Shown here in pieces: positions 59,685 to 64,000 of a stretch of 64,000 nucleotides of DNA. The position numbers and the translations under genes are program-made. Each line of letters opens with the position of its first letter. The first letter of the stretch is position 1. The DNA comes from DASXHY01 sp036272195 (GTDB lineage Bacteria > Verrucomicrobiota > Verrucomicrobiia > Limisphaerales > DASXHY01), in assembly GCA_036272195.1 (NCBI GenBank), contig DATAZE010000031.1, positions 5,790 to 69,789 of the forward strand. Direction: 5' to 3'. The notes beneath the pieces are model-generated. The model was not told the origin of the DNA, did no database searches, and worked only from the letters and a program-made list of their open reading frames with translations.

Positions 59685-60021
59685 AGTTTTATTTTAGTTA
59701 ATCATTGGCTCGCAAGGGAGTTCCAACAGTAAAAGCAAAAGAGTTTTACTTGAGGAACTTGCTGACTGTCAAACAAATCTTCATCTTTTTTTCAGATATT
59801 GAGTCACGGTTAAACCTGGGTTTTTCTGGCTTCTACCAACTCAAGGTGCGCCCTTGCTGGAACGGACCCGCAGCTTTTCCAGACACCGTTTTCCCCATGC
59901 TGCTCGTGTTTCTTTGCCACAGCACGACCCACTCTCCGGGAAAAGGCTTATGTCTATTGACCGGCAAACTCAATTTGCGTTCAAAGCCCATCGCAAATTT
60001 CTGCGCGACAAACCCCGTGGC
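59685..60021. other. Intergenic region with promoter of the barrel gene
   Basis: These 337 bases hold no recognised gene. The right part contains AATTTGCG (59972-59979) and CGCAAATT (59992-59999), an eight-base perfect hairpin behind the ABC ATPase stop at 60022 that could end that transcript. The left part must hold the barrel-gene promoter. Confidence 0.4.
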
Positions 60022-60768
60022 TCAGGATGCGCTGACCGTTTTGCCGGCTTGCTGCGCAGTCAGGGTGAGAAAGGTTTGCTCCAGCGCACCCGAGCCGCCG
60101 CTTTGTTTTCGCAATTCTTCCCGCGTGCCCAGCGCGACCAATTTGCCCTGATGGATGATGCCGATGCGGTCGGCCATTTCTTCCGCCACGCTTAATTGAT
60201 GCGTGGAAACGAAAATCGTCGTGCCCTTGAGCGAGCGTTCCTTCAAGACATCCTTGACTACGCGCGCGTGCTGGGGATCGAGGCCAACCATCGGTTCGTC
60301 AATGACAAACACCTCGGGATCATGCAGCAACGCCGACACAATCGCCACGCGTTGGCGGGTTCCGTGCGAAAGGCCTTCGATGGGTTTGTTCACGAAAGCT
60401 TCCAGCGAAAATCTTTCGATGAGATCGTGGGCGGCGGATTGGATGCGCGCATTGTCCATCTGGAACATCTGGCCGGTGAAACGAAAAAATTCCCACGGCG
60501 TCAGTTTTTCGTAGAGGAACGGAAAGTCCGGCACGTACGCCAGGCGGCGGCGCGCTTCGAGCGGATGCGTCTGAACATCGTAACCACCCACGCGCGCGCT
60601 ACCCGAAGTCGGCTTGATGAGTCCGGCGAGGATTTTGATGGTGGTGGTTTTGCCGGCGGCATTGGGCCCCAGCACGGCGAAAAATTCCCCGCGCGGCACG
60701 ACGAGATTGATGTCATTGACGGCGGTCAATTCGCCGAACTGTTTGAAAAGGTGGATGAGTTCGATCAT
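60022..60768 (-). CDS. ABC transporter ATP-binding protein (ABC-2 type)
   Basis: 248 residues. Walker A GPNAAGKTTT, Q-loop YVPDFPFLYEKLT, signature LSHGTRQRVAI (first Gly of LSGG replaced by His), Walker B VFVIDEPMVGLDP and switch His in VSTHQ. The GPN-AGKTTT-x-K-x-LAGLI wording is typical of ABC-2 exporters such as NatA. No permease gene is adjacent; the two genes before it encode an unknown one-helix protein and a LysM lipoprotein at gaps of 14 and 4 bases. Confidence 0.92.
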   Translation of the reverse strand: MIELIHLFKQFGELTAVNDINLVVPRGEFFAVLGPNAAGKTTTIKILAGLIKPTSGSARVGGYDVQTHPLEARRRLAYVPDFPFLYEKLTPWEFFRFTGQMFQMDNARIQSAAHDLIERFSLEAFVNKPIEGLSHGTRQRVAIVSALLHDPEVFVIDEPMVGLDPQHARVVKDVLKERSLKGTTIFVSTHQLSVAEEMADRIGIIHQGKLVALGTREELRKQSGGSGALEQTFLTLTAQQAGKTVSAS

Positions 60769-60782
60769 GGTCGCGGCGCCGG

Positions 60783-61613
60783 CTACAGACTGGATATTTG
60801 GTCATTGATGAGTTGCCAGCCATCCGGCAAATCCACACGGAGAATTTCGCCCACGCGGCTGACCACGATCAGCATGCGGTAACGATCAAAAATGGAGGCC
60901 TCGATGCGATAGGCGCGCACGGAGGTATGGCCCATCGTGACCCAATCGTTGCGCGCTTTCCACGTAATTTCCGGCATCACGGAAAGATCATTGGTGCCGG
61001 TCTTCATCGGCAGCGAGCCGAAAGCACCCAGCAGATTCAGCGGTCCCGGCAGATCGAATTCCTGCAATAATGTCTGCGGATTTTCCAACTCCGAAAATTT
61101 GAAAACGCGCTCCGTATGCGAACGGCGGCCTTCTTCCATCACCAGATAAACCGTCTGCTCGGACGCGCGCGAATGAAGTTCCCAAACATTTTTTTGCAGC
61201 TTCACCCGCAAATGAAAATCCTGCCAGACATCGTTCGTGGAAAGCCGGATTTCAAAATCGAATCCCAGGCGACCAGGCATGTCTTCCAATGCGACGTTGC
61301 CTTCGAGATTCAATCGATAGCCGTCGAGCGTCGGCAATATGCTTTCGGGCGACATGGATTCGTCCGTCAAAATTTTACTGGTCGAAAGATCCTGCCCCAC
61401 ACTGGAGGCCCACCGGCAATAGCCAACTTTTTGGCCGTGATGAATCATCTGCAAAGGCGAAACGTCGGAAGCAGTTTGAATTTTTTTCCAAACCAAATTG
61501 ATTGGCACGCTGCTGCCGACCTGGTTGTGGCCCACGTATTCGGAACGCCACAAAAAATAAGTCATTGTGAGCCAGAATACCGTGAGCACTAAAAATGTAA
61601 GGCGCGACAGCAT
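60783..61613 (-). CDS. Unknown membrane-anchored protein
   Basis: 276 residues. One N-terminal membrane helix (LTFLVLTVFWLTMTYFLWRSEY) is followed by a mixed alpha/beta domain with no motif I recognise (VGYCRWASSVG, LGFDFEIRLSTNDVWQDFHL, RVGEILRVDLPDGWQLIND). It is too short and has too few helices to be the ABC permease. It sits between the LysM lipoprotein and the ABC ATPase genes with gaps of 4 and 14 bases, so the three form one operon and probably act on the same envelope process. Confidence 0.75.
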   Translation of the reverse strand: MLSRLTFLVLTVFWLTMTYFLWRSEYVGHNQVGSSVPINLVWKKIQTASDVSPLQMIHHGQKVGYCRWASSVGQDLSTSKILTDESMSPESILPTLDGYRLNLEGNVALEDMPGRLGFDFEIRLSTNDVWQDFHLRVKLQKNVWELHSRASEQTVYLVMEEGRRSHTERVFKFSELENPQTLLQEFDLPGPLNLLGAFGSLPMKTGTNDLSVMPEITWKARNDWVTMGHTSVRAYRIEASIFDRYRMLIVVSRVGEILRVDLPDGWQLINDQISSL

Positions 61614-61617
61614 GCAA

Positions 61618-62406
61618 TCAGGGCGCGGGAATATTCAGGATTTGCCCGACATGCAAATGCTTGGGATTCACTTGCGGATTGGCCGCCATCAGTGAGTTGA
61701 GGGAGACGCCAAATCTTCGTGCAAGCGCGGCGGGGTTATCGCCGGATTTGATGCTGTAAGTTTTTGGAATGGGATGCGTGCTCGAACTGGGCCCGATATG
61801 TTCTGTGTTATGTGGCGTCATCACCACCGGACGCGATGGCGCGGGATTTCTTTCCACCTGTGTTTGCGGAAGCGGCGTCACGTACGCGGGCTCTGGCACG
61901 CGCGCAACCGGTGTTCCCTTCATTTGTTCAAGCTGCGATTGCAAGGTCGTCACGTTATCGCGAAGCTGTTTGTTCTCGATCAACACGCGCTCCAATTCCC
62001 GTTGCGCCGGCGATGCCAACGGCCCCACCGCCGACACCGTCTTGGCCAATTCCAGTTTGCAACTGTTGATGTGCTGATGCACCACATCCGCCTGATCGGG
62101 ATGCGCGCTGAATTTGAGATAGCGTTCGTAATGATAAATAGCCGCAGCCGGATCGTTCGCCTTATCTTCGTAAAGCCAGCCCAACTCGAAATGCGCCGAA
62201 GCCGACCGCGGATTCACCTCCAGCGCCTTCTCAAAAGAATCAATCGCCCCCTGATAATCCATCTGCCCGACGAGCGATTTGCCATTGATAAAATACGGCT
62301 CCCTTTTCTCATCGGTCTGGCTGTCCGAGGCGGGAAAGCACCCGCTCAGGCACCAGCACAGCAAAATCCCAACCGCGCATCGCCGCGCCAAGCCGACATA
62401 TCTCAT
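61618..62406 (-). CDS. LysM/TPR lipoprotein
   Basis: 262 residues from the ATG at 62406. Lipoprotein signal with lipobox LSGC, then TPR-like helices (about 40-105; GAIDSFEKALEVNPRSASAHFELGWLYE), a short coiled coil (about 130-160), a Pro-rich linker, and a C-terminal LysM domain (YSIKSGDNPAALARRFGVSL, then QVNPKHLHVGQILNIP). It should be anchored in a membrane and bind peptidoglycan. A frame reaching back to 62586 lacks a signal and is rejected. It is the first gene of the operon with the unknown protein and the ABC ATPase. Confidence 0.86.
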   Translation of the reverse strand: MRYVGLARRCAVGILLCWCLSGCFPASDSQTDEKREPYFINGKSLVGQMDYQGAIDSFEKALEVNPRSASAHFELGWLYEDKANDPAAAIYHYERYLKFSAHPDQADVVHQHINSCKLELAKTVSAVGPLASPAQRELERVLIENKQLRDNVTTLQSQLEQMKGTPVARVPEPAYVTPLPQTQVERNPAPSRPVVMTPHNTEHIGPSSSTHPIPKTYSIKSGDNPAALARRFGVSLNSLMAANPQVNPKHLHVGQILNIPAP

Positions 62407-62697
62407 GACAACCAAATTAGATGAATCAATTTCAACTGGCAATCTCCTGTTCCATTCCCCACCACCTTCAACACCACACCAACATATATATACGCAAAAT
62501 AAAAAATCGCCCCACCTTCTTTTCACCACAAACCCCACAAATACCCCCACAATCCCGCGCACCACCCCTAATATTTTGACCATCAATATACTACAATCAC
62601 AGCCCTCCCCTCCTCACTGAAAACTTTGAAACTTGAAACTGAAAACTTCCCCACTCCCTTCCCTCCCCAAAATACTATTTTGCAAATCCCCCGTTCC

Positions 62698-63618
62698 ATG
62701 ATTATGTCAACGGCGGCTTATCCTATGGCAATCGCCCGACTCAAACGCGGCCTCCGCGCCACCCTACTCGGCATGGTGCTCAACACCTTCCTCGCCGCCG
62801 GCAAACTCGCCGCCGGAATCCTCGGCCATTCCCACGCCCTCATCGCCGACGCCGTCGAATCCCTCGCCGACATCTTCAGCTCCATCGTCGTCTGGCGCGG
62901 CCTCGTCGTCGCCGAAGAGCCCGCCGACGAAGACCACCCCTACGGCCACGGCAAAGCCGAAGCCATCGCCGCCGCCATCGTCTCCACCATGCTCCTCCTC
63001 GCCGCCGCCGGCATCGGCATGAAATCCGTCCAGGAAATCATCGCCGGCCACGGCCAGGGCCCCCGCGCCTTCACCCTCATCGTCCTCATCGGCGTCATCC
63101 TCATCAAAGAAACCATGTTCCGCTTCGTCAACCGCGAGGCCACCACCATCGAAAGCACCGCCATGCGCGCCGACGCCTGGCACCACCGCAGCGACGCCAT
63201 CACCTCCGCCGCCGCCGCCATCGGCATCACCATCGCCCTCATCGGCGGCAAAGGCTATGAAAGCGCCGACGACATCGCCGCCATCGTCGCCGCCGTCATC
63301 ATCGCCTTCAACGGCATCCTCCTCCTGCGCCCCGCCCTCAGCGAACTCATGGACGAATCCGCCAAACCCGAAGTTGTTCAAGCCATCCGTCGCGCCGCCG
63401 GAGCCATCACCGGCGTCGAACAAGTAGAGAAATGTATGGTACGAAAAAGCGGCCCCCGCTACCTCGTGGACATGCACGTCCAAGTCAACCCCGGCATCAC
63501 CGTCAAACAAGGCCACGCCATCGCCCATGAAGTAAAAGACCGCATCCTCGAAAAATTCCCCGCCGTCGAAGACGTCCTCGTCCACGTCGAACCCTACGGC
63601 GACCAAAAAAAAGCCTGA
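62698..63618 (+). CDS. Cation diffusion facilitator (CDF) family transporter
   Basis: 306 residues from the ATG at 62698; 62704 and 62725 are possible too. Six membrane helices carry the CDF metal sites: HALIADAVESLAD in helix 2 and WHHRSDAITS in helix 5, with DEDHPYGHGKAEAI between helices 2 and 3. The cytoplasmic C-terminal domain (VEQVEKCMVRKSG, VDMHVQVNPGITV) is standard. It exports Zn, Fe, Mn or another divalent metal by proton antiport. Codon choice is extreme: nearly every third position is C, which leaves a 336-codon open frame on the opposite strand. Confidence 0.95.
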   Translation: MIMSTAAYPMAIARLKRGLRATLLGMVLNTFLAAGKLAAGILGHSHALIADAVESLADIFSSIVVWRGLVVAEEPADEDHPYGHGKAEAIAAAIVSTMLLLAAAGIGMKSVQEIIAGHGQGPRAFTLIVLIGVILIKETMFRFVNREATTIESTAMRADAWHHRSDAITSAAAAIGITIALIGGKGYESADDIAAIVAAVIIAFNGILLLRPALSELMDESAKPEVVQAIRRAAGAITGVEQVEKCMVRKSGPRYLVDMHVQVNPGITVKQGHAIAHEVKDRILEKFPAVEDVLVHVEPYGDQKKA

Positions 63619-63670
63619 CAAAATCTTCCCGTCCTCCTCCCTCAACGTCAACGATGTTGTGCCTACAAAG

Positions 63671-63704
63671 CCCAGGGTTGCGCCGTCCCCGGCACTACCC
63701 TGGG
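63671..63704. repeat. REP-like palindrome after the CDF gene
   Basis: CCCAGGGT (63671-63678) and ACCCTGGG (63697-63704) pair perfectly, with further GCCG/CGGC pairing inside. It is 53 bases past the CDF stop. Size and position suggest a REP-type element or terminator; other copies in the genome would decide. Confidence 0.4.
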
Positions 63705-63818
63705 TCAAAGCCAAAAAAATAAAAACTATATCGAGCAACGCGAGGCGAGCCCAGGCGAGCATCTTCCCAATCACGCCAGATAACCACGCGCCCCCAAACG
63801 CCTATCTCTCACCGTCCC

Positions 63819-63842
63819 GCCGTTGGTATTCGCACCAACGGC
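63819..63842 (-). terminator. Hairpin behind the right-edge gene
   Basis: GCCGTTGGT and ACCAACGGC pair perfectly over nine bases with a six-base loop. It lies 29 bases past the stop (63871) of the partial minus-strand gene. No T-run follows. Confidence 0.4.
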
Positions 63843-63870
63843 ACTCAATCGGGGCGAACGGCTATCCAGT

Positions 63871-64000
63871 TCAATCCCCCAGGCATACATCGCCGGAGAC
63901 GATCATGGAGAAATAATTGATGTCGCCATTGTCCGTGATCACCACGCCGATTTCGTTCGTGCCATAGTGCAATCGCCCGGGCGACACGCTTTCAAAAGAC
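63871..64000 (-). CDS. C-terminal end of an unidentified protein, cut by the window edge
   Basis: The minus strand is open from the right edge to a TGA at 63871-63873 and reads SFESVSPGRLHYGTNEIGVV, ITDNGDINYFSMIVSGDVCLGD across about 42 residues. The beta-rich pattern suits the end of a large secreted protein, but too little is visible to name it. The hairpin at 63819-63842 beyond the stop supports a real gene end. Confidence 0.45.
   Translation of the reverse strand, partial: SFESVSPGRLHYGTNEIGVVITDNGDINYFSMIVSGDVCLGD

Noticed and set aside
59705..60195. Plus-strand frames upstream of the barrel gene
   Set aside because: No motif and no start signal; they overlap the 3' end of the ABC ATPase gene.
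62764..63774. 336-codon open frame antisense to the CDF gene
   Set aside because: Its Asp/Gly-rich, low-complexity translation is what a gene with C-ending codons gives on the opposite strand. The CDF gene in the other direction is certain.

Overview
The window looks like a chromosomal piece of a Verrucomicrobiota bacterium, most likely the Pedosphaera/Limisphaerales side of the phylum. The basis is the gene content: two DUF1559-style pseudopilins with a GFTLIELL N-terminus, several very large secreted proteins built from Ig, LamG, CARDB and Calx-beta-like modules that share a C-terminal FYR-type ending, Gfo/Idh/MocA oxidoreductases, ThuA, and a type I-G cas3. No rRNA gene or complete tRNA gene was seen. 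Both window edges cut a minus-strand gene.

1-9.25 kb is a carbohydrate utilisation locus. A regulator with a GntR DNA-binding domain and a LacI-type sensor and a CBM9-like secreted protein face left. Seven tightly spaced genes face right: SDR, ROK kinase, SIS protein, zinc methyltransferase of the MetE C-terminal type, UlaG-like metallo-hydrolase, and two Gfo/Idh/MocA dehydrogenases. 9.25-10.2 kb is gene-poor and holds a tRNA 3'-end fragment followed by an integrase N-terminal remnant, a decayed integration site.

10.2-28.5 kb holds the most interesting content: two parallel modules. Module A has a pseudopilin, an 895-residue secreted protein, and a histidine kinase/NarL-type regulator pair. 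Module B has a secreted GDSL hydrolase, a LamG/Ig protein, a pseudopilin, a NarL-type regulator, and a 1142-residue kinase whose extracytoplasmic part contains a GDSL hydrolase domain. In each module the sensor region of the kinase is visibly homologous to the neighbouring secreted protein. A graveyard of gene fragments (UdgX, a second integrase) lies between the modules at 16.2-17.5 kb.

28.9-34.6 kb carries a MacAB-like ABC efflux set and a secreted esterase. 34.8-46.5 kb is one 3896-residue surface protein with DNA-level tandem repeats of 483-537 bp. 46.8-50.7 kb carries ThuA, a type I-G cas3 cut off inside the first repeat of a nine-repeat CRISPR array, a DinB-like pseudogene cut by the other end of the array, and an HxlR regulator with a clear operator. 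No other cas gene is present.

50.8-64 kb carries a Tat-exported GDSL hydrolase, a GH39-like glycosidase, purH, an exopolysaccharide export cluster (FHA, Wza-like, Wzc-like kinase, outer-membrane barrel), a three-gene unit (LysM/TPR lipoprotein, unknown protein, ABC ATPase), and a cation diffusion facilitator. All similarity statements come from reading motifs by eye; no database search was run.
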